Shown one piece after another: positions 33,912 through 42,944 of a DNA stretch of 48,423 nucleotides. The notes under the pieces are model-generated. The model was not told the origin of the DNA and searched no databases. It worked only from the letters and a program-made list of their open reading frames with translations. The translations under genes and the position numbers were made by a program. The stretch comes from Nitrospirota bacterium (GTDB lineage: Bacteria > Nitrospirota > Thermodesulfovibrionia > Thermodesulfovibrionales > UBA6898). Position 1 is the stretch's first letter, and each line of letters opens with the position of its first letter. Location of the stretch: contig JACRHC010000100.1 of NCBI GenBank assembly GCA_016217675.1, forward strand, positions 1 through 48,423, given 5' to 3'.

Positions 33912-35642
33912 TTACCACCAATTTCTTTTTTGTATGCGCGCATCAAGGTTCGTCTTTACTTCTTGCAGTCTCTCAATAGAGCCATCAAAGAAACCGAATT
34001 TTAAGAGCGGCCATTCCTTGCCTAATCGTAAAATTTCACTGTCCGTCTCCTTCAATATCTCTCTCCGCCACGCAAAGATCCCTATAAATGCCCAATCAAG
34101 CCCTCCCGGTCGTAATGCTGCATCCAACCATACAAGAGCATATAAATACTCGAAACGGTCAAAACACTTCTGGTATTGCAGCTCATCGGGTAGAATCTCT
34201 TTCAGATACGTTCTTAGAACTTCAAAAAGATGATCACTCAGCGGCGTGTTGCGTCTTTCCTTTCCGGGAAGCTGTTGGCCAATATTCTGTTCCAGAACGT
34301 CCCAAGTAGAAAGATTTGTTAATAAGGGCTTGTCTCTATTGCCATCTCTAATTATTGGCTTGGTTAGTAGCGTAGCGAAGTTATTGTAGCGCTCGCCAGC
34401 TATAGCCGCGATGCCGCCGCCGTAGAGAAGCAGCAATGCAGGATATAATCTCAGGTGCAGCCACACATCATATCCGCTGCTGACCCCCGAAGGATTAACA
34501 ATTCGCTCAATACATTTTGCCCACAATCCGTGGTTGCTTTTATCTCCCCAATAACAACCATTAACAATTAGTGAAAGAACTATTTCAGAAAGCGCTTCAT
34601 ATCTTTTTACTCGATTAGCAAGTTCTACTTTATTGAACGGTGTGTTCATGGGAAAGATCTTATCATTCAGCTCAGCATATAATTTCTCGGTTTCAGTTAC
34701 TAAGAGATCATGAAGCCGGATTTTGTGTTTATCATCGACAATATATTTTTTGAGATTTGTCACAGCAATCTTTGCTGATAAGGGATGCGGTTGTGAAAGT
34801 TCTTCTAAGGCAATTACTTTTTCAGCGACTTCTTTAAAAAAAGTATTGGCATCTTTTATAGGTATTTGCTGTGCACGTTTCAGCGTGATCAGCTTTTGGG
34901 CTAAAGCGCCGGGCAAACTTCTGGCAGTCCAGTAGGTTGTAAACCGAGCTGTTTTACAGCGTTCCATGGCGGCTCTGAGTGCAGCGTCCCATTCAGCGGA
35001 CCATCCACAAATGATCAATCCAAATTCATCAAAAATACGATCTAAGAGTTGATTGATTCTTTCGTCATATTGATCAAGCTCACTCGTAGTATTCTTGATT
35101 CTTGTGTCAAGATAATCACCATGCACCTTGAGGATGGTGCATTTGGAATGAATCAAGGGTAAAGCTCCCTCCGCAGCGTCAGGCGTGCTGATCACAACAG
35201 GCGTTATGCCTTGATCTTCGAGTGCTTTTTCAATAAGGCGATCAAAATTTGTTGTTATAATTACCTTGATATATCCTTTTGCGGCTAATTCCGCGATTGC
35301 TCTATGAGCATCTGTCGGTACCTTCAAGCCCTGCTCGCGTTCATCTGCACTAGGCTCAAAATATAGCTTCAGGAGCTGGCTTCTCTCCACAGGTGATTTT
35401 ACAACGTCGTCTAAAAGTTTTGCGTAATCTGGATATTCGCCGAATGTTTTTTCAAACCATTGCGCAGGATCAGGTTCACAATCAGCACCTTTGAGGTGAG
35501 CAAACTTTCTAATCAAATCCAATACAATCTCCCAGCCAGTCGGGATGCCTGCCGATCTGGAAACGCCCGAGCCGACAAGAAGAGCATAACCGCCGGGATT
35601 CGACTGCAATGAAAATGCCAATGATATAATAGGTTCTATCAT
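33912..35642 (-). CDS. SIR2-domain defence protein inside the hsd operon
   Basis: The product has 576 residues. The N-terminal 230 form a SIR2-like NAD-binding domain: LVGSGVSRSAGIPTGW (22-37), TTNFD (130-134), the catalytic-type His in KVHGD (H174) and CGWSAEWD near 212-219. The C-terminal 340 residues are mostly helical with no recognised domain. SIR2 proteins in phage defence (Thoeris ThsA, DSR, SIR2-HerA, SIR2-APAZ) deplete NAD+ on infection; this C-terminal part is not obviously any of those. Its ATG overlaps the hsdS stop by four bases (ATGA), so it is made with the specificity subunit. A backup abortive response linked to restriction is inferred. Confidence 0.85.
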   Translation of the reverse strand: MIEPIISLAFSLQSNPGGYALLVGSGVSRSAGIPTGWEIVLDLIRKFAHLKGADCEPDPAQWFEKTFGEYPDYAKLLDDVVKSPVERSQLLKLYFEPSADEREQGLKVPTDAHRAIAELAAKGYIKVIITTNFDRLIEKALEDQGITPVVISTPDAAEGALPLIHSKCTILKVHGDYLDTRIKNTTSELDQYDERINQLLDRIFDEFGLIICGWSAEWDAALRAAMERCKTARFTTYWTARSLPGALAQKLITLKRAQQIPIKDANTFFKEVAEKVIALEELSQPHPLSAKIAVTNLKKYIVDDKHKIRLHDLLVTETEKLYAELNDKIFPMNTPFNKVELANRVKRYEALSEIVLSLIVNGCYWGDKSNHGLWAKCIERIVNPSGVSSGYDVWLHLRLYPALLLLYGGGIAAIAGERYNNFATLLTKPIIRDGNRDKPLLTNLSTWDVLEQNIGQQLPGKERRNTPLSDHLFEVLRTYLKEILPDELQYQKCFDRFEYLYALVWLDAALRPGGLDWAFIGIFAWRREILKETDSEILRLGKEWPLLKFGFFDGSIERLQEVKTNLDARIQKRNWW

Positions 35643-36763
35643 GCCGCTCTCCCTGTATCCTTTACTCTTATCTCCCCGCTCATCAGCTTCGGCAAGAGAG
35701 TATCGCGCAGGCGGGTGAGTGTGCCGATTTGGGAGTTATTCTGTTTGAGTTTTTCAAATAGAGAAGCGCAATGCGTATTGTACTGCTTCAACTTATCAAA
35801 AGGAGCTATTTTGATTTCAGCAGAAAGGGCAATATCTCTATTGAGTCCTGGAACGGCTGAGTCTGAATTCATATCCTCGAAATTCAAAGTCTTCAACAGA
35901 AAATATTCATAAAACATGCCGACAGACTTAACCCTTGATTTAACGTAATAGGTCGTATCAATGGGGAAGAAACTTTCAAAGAGATAAATTACTTTCCCGA
36001 GTGTGCCCTTTCTGCCAATAACAATGCCAGGCCCCTCAACTAAAAACTCAGAATGGTATCCAACAACGCCGCTCGATCCAATAACTGGAAAGCCACTGCC
36101 TGACCGTATTTCTTCCTTTAATGCTTTCCCATAAATCAGTTCTATAACATCCCCCAATTTCCCCTTCTCCCACCCCTCCTCTGCCTCATCCACAAACCAC
36201 TGTCTGAACAGCGTCTCGGCCAATGCCTCCAGAGTTTTGCTCTGGCGATGCAGCAGGTCTATCTTGTCATCCAGGCTGCTGAGGATGGAGGCGATGGATT
36301 TTTGTTCAGGGAGAGGGGGAAGAAGAATATCCATATCGGCTATTACATCAGGAGTTAAAGATGGATATGCAGAAGTTGACCCGTCAGCTACCATGTCAAG
36401 GTAATTTACAATTTCATCAGAGGATAGAAAAAAATAAATATAATTGGCATCTGTCTTCTTTTCATCGCAGCTCAAAATAGCGAACCCTGTTGATACCACA
36501 AGGTTTGGTTTTGGATTTTTGACTATACCGTAATGCCTTTGAATAGGACGCACCGTTGAATAAATAATGTCATTGTCGTTAACCAGCCTTTTAGCCCTAC
36601 TCGGAGCATGTTCTACGTCAAAGGATTGAAACCCTTCGATCTTTCCTCTGGTAATAGAACCTGTATCAAGATATTCGATGTTCTTATAAGGATAATATCT
36701 GTCAATACTTCTGGCGTTAATAGACACCAATTCCCCCAGTCGATATTCCTTCCACTCACTCAT
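35639..36763 (-). CDS. hsdS: Type I restriction-modification specificity subunit HsdS
   Basis: The 374-residue protein has two target-recognition halves. The first begins WKEYRLGELVSINARSIDRY and ends with PPLPEQKSIASILSSLDDKIDLLHRQSKTL, the conserved helical spacer. The second begins WEKGKLGDVIELIYGKAL and ends with LFEKLKQNNSQIGTLTRLRDTLLPKLMSGEIRV. The halves define the bipartite DNA site, which cannot be read from sequence. The start overlaps the GIY-YIG stop by four bases and the end overlaps the SIR2 start. Confidence 0.95.
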   Translation of the reverse strand: MSEWKEYRLGELVSINARSIDRYYPYKNIEYLDTGSITRGKIEGFQSFDVEHAPSRAKRLVNDNDIIYSTVRPIQRHYGIVKNPKPNLVVSTGFAILSCDEKKTDANYIYFFLSSDEIVNYLDMVADGSTSAYPSLTPDVIADMDILLPPLPEQKSIASILSSLDDKIDLLHRQSKTLEALAETLFRQWFVDEAEEGWEKGKLGDVIELIYGKALKEEIRSGSGFPVIGSSGVVGYHSEFLVEGPGIVIGRKGTLGKVIYLFESFFPIDTTYYVKSRVKSVGMFYEYFLLKTLNFEDMNSDSAVPGLNRDIALSAEIKIAPFDKLKQYNTHCASLFEKLKQNNSQIGTLTRLRDTLLPKLMSGEIRVKDTGRAA

Positions 36764-37221
36764 TTTGATTCTTCTTCTCGGTTGGTTCGACTCCGCTCAC
36801 CAACCGGATTATCTGCTCCCTGAGCGGAGTCGAAGGGAGCACCATCGAAGGGAGCTATATCCGAAGAGGGCACAGCGACAGCCTGTTCCCTTCGACTTCG
36901 CTCAGGGAACGTAGAGCCCTCAGGTGCATTCATGCAATGGCTCTCATTCATGCATTCTGCCAATTTCCGAACGTTCTCCCAATTCGCCTCTATCAGTGCC
37001 GTTTTCTTTGCATGACTCCAGCCTTGAACCTGCTTTTCACGATAAAAAGCATCATCAATACGGGAAAACTCCTCACAAAAGACAAGCCGCACAGGCAGTT
37101 TCTTGGCCGTGTAGTTTGCGCCTATTCCGGCGTTGTGTTCGGCAATTCTTTTTTCAAGATGCCAAGTGCTGCCCGTATAGTAAGACCCATCAGCACATTC
37201 CAGAATATACATGTACGGCAT
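36760..37221 (-). CDS. GIY-YIG nuclease-domain protein with repeat-derived tail
   Basis: Start at 37221 (MPYMYILECADGSYYTGST) is preferred; it lies one base after the hsdM stop (TAATATG). Residues 1-80 form a UPF0213-type GIY-YIG domain with YILECADGSYYTGST, the Arg and His of LEKRIAEHN, and EEFSRIDDAFYREKQVQGW with the metal Glu. Its role in a restriction operon is unclear; repair or nicking is possible. From about residue 100 the sequence (GSTFPERSRREQ, then [22 protein letters not shown]) is encoded by hairpin repeats also present at the end of hsdM, so the tail is not part of the original domain. Confidence 0.85.
   Translation of the reverse strand: MPYMYILECADGSYYTGSTWHLEKRIAEHNAGIGANYTAKKLPVRLVFCEEFSRIDDAFYREKQVQGWSHAKKTALIEANWENVRKLAECMNESHCMNAPEGSTFPERSRREQAVAVPSSDIAPFDGAPFDSAQGADNPVGERSRTNREEESK
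36779..36920. repeat. Three hairpins of a dispersed repeat within the GIY-YIG gene
   Basis: Stem CGGTTGGT/ACCAACCG (36779-36806) encloses the loop TCGACTCCGCTC. Stem GCTCCCT/AGGGAGC (36815-36840) encloses GAGCGGAGTCGA, the complement of that loop. Stem GTTCCCT/AGGGAAC (36895-36920) encloses TCGACTTCGCTC. All loops are 12 nt. All stems are perfect although their sequences differ. Confidence 0.8.
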
Positions 37222-37222
37222 A

Positions 37223-38938
37223 TTATTTTTTACTTTTGTTGTTGTATGTTCGGTCGTTTCGACTTCGCTCAACGACCGGATTATTTATATGCTCATCAAC
37301 GGTTTGTTCCACTGCTCCCTGAGCGGAGTCGAAGGGAGCACTATCGATGGGAGCAGCAACACTTATTTTCGCCAGGTTTTCCTGAATCCGTTTATTCAGT
37401 TCTGCCTCTTCCTCTATCTGCCCTTCCAGTTCCGCCTTCAACGAATTGAACCTTTCCGCAAAATTAAAATCATCCTCATCATCCGGCAGGCCGATATATC
37501 TGCCGGGGGTTAGAACATAGTTCAGGTTCTTCACTTCTTCAATCGTTGCTGATTTGCAGAAGCCCGACACGTCCTTGTATTCGCCTTCGCCGGTGCGCCA
37601 GTTGTGGTACGTGCCCGCAATCAAGGAAATATCTTCATCCGACAGATCCCTGTTTCTGCGGTTGATCAAAAAGCCCATATTCCGGGAATCTATAAATAAA
37701 ATCTCGCCTTTCCTTTTCTGTTTGTTCCGACGCAGGAACCAGAGGCAGGCCGGTATCTGGGTATTGAGAAACAGCTTGGTGGGCATGTTGACGATGCAAT
37801 CGATCAGATCGTTCTCGACCATCGCCTTCCGTATCTCGCCTTCATTGCTGGTCTTGGTCGTAAGTGACCCTTTCGCCAATACAAACCCAGCCTGCCCTGT
37901 CGGCGCAAGGTGAAAAAGGAAATGTTGTATCCAGGCGTAATTCGCGTTATTGGGTGGCGGCGGCAGTTTTTGACCCAGCACACTCCAGCGGACATCGTCA
38001 CGAAGCAGTTCACCGGACCAATCGCTGTCATTAAAGGGCGGGTTGGCTATGATGTAATCAGCCTTCAGGTCTTTGTGCATATCGTTTAGAAATGAGCCTT
38101 CATTGTTCCACTTTACGTTGCTGCTGTCGATATGACGGATAGCAAGGTTCATCTTGGCCAAGCGCCACGTAGTCTGATTGCTCTCCTGTCCGTAAATCGA
38201 GATACGATCTGCCGGATTTAACGACAACCCCTTACCTTTTTTCTTGTAGTAATCCTGATGGGCCTCGATAAACTTTTCACTCTGCACAAACATGCCGCCT
38301 GAGCCGCAGCAGGGGTCAAAGACACGGCCTTCGTACGGCTCAAGCATCTGGACCAGAAGTTTGACGACACTTCCCGGTGTATAGAACTGGCCACCCTTCT
38401 TCCCTTCAGCCAATGCAAATTCACCCAGGAAATATTCAAATACCCTGCCGAGGAGATCTTTACTCTGGGCTTCTTTGGTGCCTAATTCCGCGCTGCCCAC
38501 AAGGTCGATCAAGCCGCCGAGGCTCTGCTTGTCCAGTTTCTCCTGAGCAAACACCTTCGGCAGCACGCCCTTTAATGAAGGGTTGTCCTTTTCGATGGCA
38601 TCCATCGCATCATCCACATCTGTACCGATGGTCGGGAGCTTTGCCCTGCCCTGCAACCAGTGCCAGCGTGCAGACGGCGGAACATAAAAAACCTTCTCTG
38701 CCGTATATTCGTTCTTATCTTCCGGATCAGCGCCTTCATAGTCACCCTTACCTTCTTTCAACTTTCGATAGAGTTCTTCGAAGGCATCAGAGATATATTT
38801 CAGGAAGATCAGACCCAATACAATATGTTTGTATTCAGCCGCATCCATGTTCTTCCGCAGCTTGTCAGCCGTCTTCCAGAGCTTCTTTTCTAATGGCTCT
38901 TCAGGTTGGTTCTTCTTCTCTTTAGGAATTCGGGGCAT
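37223..38938 (-). CDS. hsdM: Type I restriction-modification methyltransferase HsdM
   Basis: Start at 38938 (MPRIPKEKK) has GGAG upstream; a longer frame to 38956 lacks a better signal. The 571-residue protein has the N-terminal helical domain ([20 protein letters not shown]), [15 protein letters not shown], the SAM motif [10 protein letters not shown] (208-217) and catalytic NPPF (299-302), so it is an N6-adenine methyltransferase. The family body ends near [16 protein letters not shown]. The last 45 or so residues ([15 protein letters not shown], then [11 protein letters not shown]) are encoded by inserted hairpin repeats. It heads the minus-strand hsd operon. Confidence 0.95.
   Translation of the reverse strand: MPRIPKEKKNQPEEPLEKKLWKTADKLRKNMDAAEYKHIVLGLIFLKYISDAFEELYRKLKEGKGDYEGADPEDKNEYTAEKVFYVPPSARWHWLQGRAKLPTIGTDVDDAMDAIEKDNPSLKGVLPKVFAQEKLDKQSLGGLIDLVGSAELGTKEAQSKDLLGRVFEYFLGEFALAEGKKGGQFYTPGSVVKLLVQMLEPYEGRVFDPCCGSGGMFVQSEKFIEAHQDYYKKKGKGLSLNPADRISIYGQESNQTTWRLAKMNLAIRHIDSSNVKWNNEGSFLNDMHKDLKADYIIANPPFNDSDWSGELLRDDVRWSVLGQKLPPPPNNANYAWIQHFLFHLAPTGQAGFVLAKGSLTTKTSNEGEIRKAMVENDLIDCIVNMPTKLFLNTQIPACLWFLRRNKQKRKGEILFIDSRNMGFLINRRNRDLSDEDISLIAGTYHNWRTGEGEYKDVSGFCKSATIEEVKNLNYVLTPGRYIGLPDDEDDFNFAERFNSLKAELEGQIEEEAELNKRIQENLAKISVAAPIDSAPFDSAQGAVEQTVDEHINNPVVERSRNDRTYNNKSKK
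37251..37339. repeat. Two hairpins of the dispersed repeat at the hsdM 3' end
   Basis: Stem CGGTCGTT/AACGACCG (37251-37278) encloses TCGACTTCGCTC. Stem GCTCCCT/AGGGAGC (37314-37339) encloses GAGCGGAGTCGA. The arrangement is the same as at 36779-36840, with compensatory differences in the first stem. Confidence 0.8.
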
Positions 38939-39107
38939 TAATAATTTCTCCTGCACAACTGAAAATTATCGGTAACAGAACTTTACTGCGGCACTTCTTT
39001 GATTGATTCATCTCACGGGCTTTCTCTTCTGGGGTCAAACGCCTTATTCCCTCCAGGTGTTATTTCTCTCCACCATGCAATCGTTGTCACCCCACATAAC
39101 TCTGCAG

Positions 39108-39116
39108 ATTATATCA
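39108..39116 (-). promoter_or_regulatory. Extended -10 promoter of the hsd operon
   Basis: On the minus strand TGATATAAT is a perfect extended -10 about 170 bp upstream of hsdM; no strong -35 is seen. The resulting leader of about 160 nt (38939-39100) has only short open frames. The remaining sequence to 39234 is AT-rich and shows no gene. Confidence 0.45.
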
Positions 39117-39234
39117 CACAAACAACAGGTTAAGGCGTGTAAATAGTGGTGTTTTTTAATGTTTGGGTTCTTTCGTAATAAAGTTAAAACGAGGATAAAA
39201 GGTCAGCACAAAAGCAGGGGAACCGGGGCAAAAG

Positions 39235-40752
39235 TCAGGCTAACGAATAGACCTGATTTTTCCCGGAGCGTTTTGACACATACAGAGCTGTATCAATACG
39301 GCTGATCAGGGCATCAACGTCGGTTTCTGTCCCGTCATAAAAAGCAACGCCAATGCTCATCGTAGTACCAACACTTTTTCCGTCGGACATTTCGAACTTC
39401 GTGTCCTGCACAGAAACACGAATCCGCTCTGCCAGCTCCTGAGCGCCTTTCAGTGACGTCTGGGGAAGGACTAAGAGAAACTCATCACCGCCGTACCTGC
39501 CGACCACATCAGACGTTCTGACCGATCTCCTGAGGATATCGGCAATCGCTCTGAGCACCTCATCGCCTGCCTTGTGGCCATAGGTGTCGTTGATCTCCTT
39601 AAAATAGTCGAGATCGCAGAAGATGAGCGACAGCTCAGCCTTATATCTCCTCACCCGCTCAATTTCATGCCGGATCCGCTCGAAGATCATCCTCCTGTTC
39701 TGAAGCCCGGTAAGGCTGTCCTCAGAAGAAAGCGTCTCGAGTTCCTTTATGAACCGATGACTCTCCTGCTCAGCCCTCTTACGGTCAGTGATGTTTCTGA
39801 CATATTCGACCACATGGGTAACGACCCCTTCCTTGCTGATAATCGGATAGGTGTAAATTTCGACCCATTCCTCTGTGCCATACAGGGTCAGCACCTTCTT
39901 CACCTTAGCAGAAGGGTCGCCGGACCGGAACGTCTTGGTAACGATGCAGTCTTCGCAGACCTCATTGCGGTTGCGTGTCGTAACATGGCATTTCTCATCG
40001 ATGAGGTCTTCGAGGCGAATATGCTTCAAATCGGAATAAGCCTGATTGGCCTTGACAATCGTATAGTCCCTGTCCAAAATTATGAAAGGGTCTCTGATGC
40101 TGTCAAAAATAGTGCTCAGGAACCGTGCATTCTGCTCGAGCTTCTCTTTTGTCTTCTTCTCCTCGGTTATGTCATGGACGATACAGCTATGTCCCTGATA
40201 ACTGCCGGTATCATCCCAGAAGGCCTTTGCACGAATCTCGATCGGCACAGTACTGCCGTCTTTGCGCATGGCAATGATCTCGCTGTTAAATACGCCGGAA
40301 TCAGGATTGTGCAGGATGTTGTCCAGCACGTGACGTGACTGCTGCACCATCTCCGGAGGGATAAGATCAAGACAGGTCTTGCCCATAAGTTCTTTGGGAG
40401 CGTAACCATGCAGTTCGGCATAGGCCTCATTCACAAAAACATACTTGTCATCCTCATCAGTAAGGGCAATACCGTTATTCGAGTTTGCAACGGCCATAAT
40501 GAAGTTTTCCTTTTCATCTTCGACCCGCTTCAGTCTCCCGACCAGGCGGGACACAAAAAGCCCAAGCAGGACAAACGCCATAAAGAAAAAAATGCGGGTA
40601 TAAAGCTCATGCGGATTGATATCCGTGAATAATATTTCTGAAAAAGATCCGCCAGGAGAAAAGATATAGTCGAGGATAGAATCTGCAAACCAAAGGAATA
40701 TCCCACCCATCAGGGAGAATATAATTACCTTATGCTCTACCTTGAACTTCAT
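39235..40752 (-). CDS. Membrane-bound PAS-PAS-GGDEF diguanylate cyclase
   Basis: About 505 residues from the ATG at 40752; a TTG at 40770 would add six. The order is two transmembrane helices (near 13-30 and 55-80), a first PAS (MAVANSNNGIALTDEDDKYV...), a second PAS with cysteines (CHVTTRNRNEVCEDC) that could bind a metal or sense redox, then a C-terminal GGDEF domain. The catalytic motif is intact (YGGDEFLLVLPQ), and an RTSD inhibitory I-site lies five residues before it, so active and product-inhibited c-di-GMP synthesis is expected. It follows mtgA on the same strand by about 50 bp. Confidence 0.93.
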   Translation of the reverse strand: MKFKVEHKVIIFSLMGGIFLWFADSILDYIFSPGGSFSEILFTDINPHELYTRIFFFMAFVLLGLFVSRLVGRLKRVEDEKENFIMAVANSNNGIALTDEDDKYVFVNEAYAELHGYAPKELMGKTCLDLIPPEMVQQSRHVLDNILHNPDSGVFNSEIIAMRKDGSTVPIEIRAKAFWDDTGSYQGHSCIVHDITEEKKTKEKLEQNARFLSTIFDSIRDPFIILDRDYTIVKANQAYSDLKHIRLEDLIDEKCHVTTRNRNEVCEDCIVTKTFRSGDPSAKVKKVLTLYGTEEWVEIYTYPIISKEGVVTHVVEYVRNITDRKRAEQESHRFIKELETLSSEDSLTGLQNRRMIFERIRHEIERVRRYKAELSLIFCDLDYFKEINDTYGHKAGDEVLRAIADILRRSVRTSDVVGRYGGDEFLLVLPQTSLKGAQELAERIRVSVQDTKFEMSDGKSVGTTMSIGVAFYDGTETDVDALISRIDTALYVSKRSGKNQVYSLA

Positions 40753-40805
40753 TGACTTTATTTTACTCAAACGGAGAAGGTTTTTATAGGAAATTCGATA
40801 AAAAA

Positions 40806-41612
40806 CTACTGAGCAGAAGGCTTGGTCTCTTCAATGGGCAACACCGGCAGGCCGCCTTTTTCCTCAGCTCCGGCCGGACTGTTCAGTTCAACTTCCTCCA
40901 ATTCAGGCACTACGATACCGCGTCTGACCATTATGTTATAGATCAGGCCTGCGCGATTTACCACATAACGTGAACTGCCCAGCGGGTTGAACTTTCTTGG
41001 GTTAGGCAGCACTGCCGCAAGTCTGCTCGCCTCTTCAGGTCCGAGCGCCGAAGCTGACTTGCCATAGTAGTGGCGGGATGCCGCCTCAATGCCGAAGATG
41101 CCGGCATCGCCCCACTCCGCCACATTGAGATAGAGTTCCAGGAGGCGCTTCTTCGTAAGTGCCCTTTCCATGCGCCACGTAATGATTGCCTCTCTTACCT
41201 TTCGTATCGGATTCTTGGAGGGCGACAAAAAGAGGTTTTTTGCAAGCTGCTGGCTTATCGTACTTCCGCCAAGCTTGAACTTCTTTGCTTTTATGTCCTT
41301 CTCAATGGCTTTCTGCATGGCTTCATAATCAAAGCCTTCATGCTGCCAGAACTTGTCGTCCTCACCGATCAGGACTGCCTTGATAAGATAGGGAGAGATT
41401 GAGCCATAGGGCACCCAATTCTGTCTGATCCGGTATTTCTTTCCCTGCCGCGCCCACTCATCCTCCCGGTATGCCATAAAGGCACTCTTTTTCGGGTTCT
41501 CTTTTTTCAGCTTCGATACGTCCGGATAGACAAAATGGAAGGCTACAAAACCGATAAGAAACAAAATGGAGACAAAGAGAAGCTTTCTGAAAAGGGATTT
41601 CTTCTTTGCCAT
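40806..41612 (-). CDS. mtgA: Monofunctional peptidoglycan glycosyltransferase
   Basis: The 268-residue protein has one N-terminal transmembrane helix (LFVSILFLIGFVAFHFVYP), then a GT51 domain. Motif I is VLIGEDDKFWQHEGFD with the catalytic Glu, followed by LGGSTISQQLAKNLFLSPSKN, RKVREAIITWRMERALTKKRLLELYLN-type motif III and GIEAASRHYYGKSA. There is no transpeptidase domain, so it is MtgA and not a class A PBP. It polymerises lipid II at the periplasmic face. The C-terminal 30 residues are a Pro/Glu-rich extension. It starts 12 bp after rmuC. Confidence 0.94.
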   Translation of the reverse strand: MAKKKSLFRKLLFVSILFLIGFVAFHFVYPDVSKLKKENPKKSAFMAYREDEWARQGKKYRIRQNWVPYGSISPYLIKAVLIGEDDKFWQHEGFDYEAMQKAIEKDIKAKKFKLGGSTISQQLAKNLFLSPSKNPIRKVREAIITWRMERALTKKRLLELYLNVAEWGDAGIFGIEAASRHYYGKSASALGPEEASRLAAVLPNPRKFNPLGSSRYVVNRAGLIYNIMVRRGIVVPELEEVELNSPAGAEEKGGLPVLPIEETKPSAQ

Positions 41613-41624
41613 GGCAGCTATCCG

Positions 41625-42944
41625 CTACTGCTCGTCAGCATCTGCAAGCAGCGGGGGAGTATCAGCAGTGGTCAAGACCTGGACATTCTTAAGTCTCTTT
41701 TCTATGTTTCGTGATTTCTTTGCTGCATCTTCAATCGTATTGCTTGCCTCTTGCAGCTTCTTCTGCGTCTTTTCAAGAATATCTCCGAACTTGCCGAACT
41801 CCGTTTTCACAGCGCTCAGGAGTGTCCAGACCTCGCTCGAACGCTTTTCTATGGCAAGGGTCCGGAAGCCCATCTGAAGACTGTTCAGGATCGCGGCAAG
41901 TGTTGTAGGGCCGGTAATGATGACCTTAAAGTCGCGCTGCAGTATTTCGATCAACCCGGTCCTTTTCACCACTTCTGCATAAAGCCCTTCAAACGGAAGG
42001 AACATGATGCCGAAGTCCGTAGTGCCGGGAGGGTCAAGGTACTTGTCCCTGATATCCTTTGCACACTTCTTGATCGTTGCTTCGAGTTGTTTGGAAGCCT
42101 CCTCTATGGCAGCATGATCACCATGTTCATAGGCTTCAAGGAGATTATGATAATTTTCTGCCGGGAACTTTGAATCAAGAGGAAGATAGACAACTGCTCC
42201 GTTATCGTCCTTGCCCGGCAATATGATCGCAAATTCGACATTCTCCCTGCTCCCCTTTTTTGTCGCAACATTCTTTGCATATTGTTCAGGCGCGAGGATC
42301 TGCTCCAGGATACTGCCCAGCTGGAACTCACCAAGGATCCCCCGCGTCTTTACATTGGAAAGAACTTTCTTGAGGTCTCCAACGCCTACGGCAAGGCTCT
42401 GCATCTCACCAAGACCCTTATGCACCAGTTCAAGCCGTTCGCTCACCAGCTTGAAGGATTCGCCAAGCCTCTTTTCCAGTGTCGCATGGAGCTTTTCATC
42501 AACCGTCTCGCGCATCTTCTCAAGCTTCTGAGCATTGTCCTCCTGCAGCGATTTAAGCTTCTCTTCCACGGTCAGGCGCATTTTTTCGAGGCGCTGCTCA
42601 TTTGATTGTGTCAGGGTATTTAGCTGCTGGGTAAAGGTGCCGAACTGTTCGTTCTGGAGACTGGATATTTTCTGCATCTGGTTCAGAAGCGAATCATTAA
42701 AACTTCTGAGGGAGTTCGTCATCTCTTCTCTCAGATTGCGCGAAGAGTTTCCTGCCTCGTCCCTATTCCGGCTGAGCTCTTCCTTGAGCGTCCGTTCAAG
42801 CCTCTCCTGGTTCCTTTCGATGCCGTCGATCTTTATCTTTGCCTGATCCCAAAGCGGCGTCGGATCGCGCTTCAAAAGCTGAAAACTCATGACTGCCAGC
42901 ACCATGATGCCTATGAGCGAGATAACAAGGAGGATCTCGATCAT
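41625..42944 (-). CDS. rmuC: DNA recombination protein RmuC
   Basis: The 439-residue protein has an N-terminal membrane helix (ILLVISLIGIMVLAVMSFQLL), a long coiled coil (about 35-165, Glu/Lys/Leu-rich) and the RmuC nuclease-like domain: NVKTRGILGEFQLGSILEQIL, VEFAIILPGKDDNGAVVYLPLDSKFPAENY with the conserved Asp and Lys, and TTDFGIMFLPFEGLYAEV. RmuC limits inversions at short repeats and degrades DNA at stalled structures. Its ATG overlaps the stop of the GroES-like gene by four bases. Confidence 0.94.
   Translation of the reverse strand: MIEILLVISLIGIMVLAVMSFQLLKRDPTPLWDQAKIKIDGIERNQERLERTLKEELSRNRDEAGNSSRNLREEMTNSLRSFNDSLLNQMQKISSLQNEQFGTFTQQLNTLTQSNEQRLEKMRLTVEEKLKSLQEDNAQKLEKMRETVDEKLHATLEKRLGESFKLVSERLELVHKGLGEMQSLAVGVGDLKKVLSNVKTRGILGEFQLGSILEQILAPEQYAKNVATKKGSRENVEFAIILPGKDDNGAVVYLPLDSKFPAENYHNLLEAYEHGDHAAIEEASKQLEATIKKCAKDIRDKYLDPPGTTDFGIMFLPFEGLYAEVVKRTGLIEILQRDFKVIITGPTTLAAILNSLQMGFRTLAIEKRSSEVWTLLSAVKTEFGKFGDILEKTQKKLQEASNTIEDAAKKSRNIEKRLKNVQVLTTADTPPLLADADEQ

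Noticed and set aside
38940..39080. A 38-codon frame starting LTPEEKAREMNQSKK in the hsdM leader
   Set aside because: It needs a TTG start and overlaps the hsdM start out of frame; no independent support for translation, though GGAGGG lies upstream.
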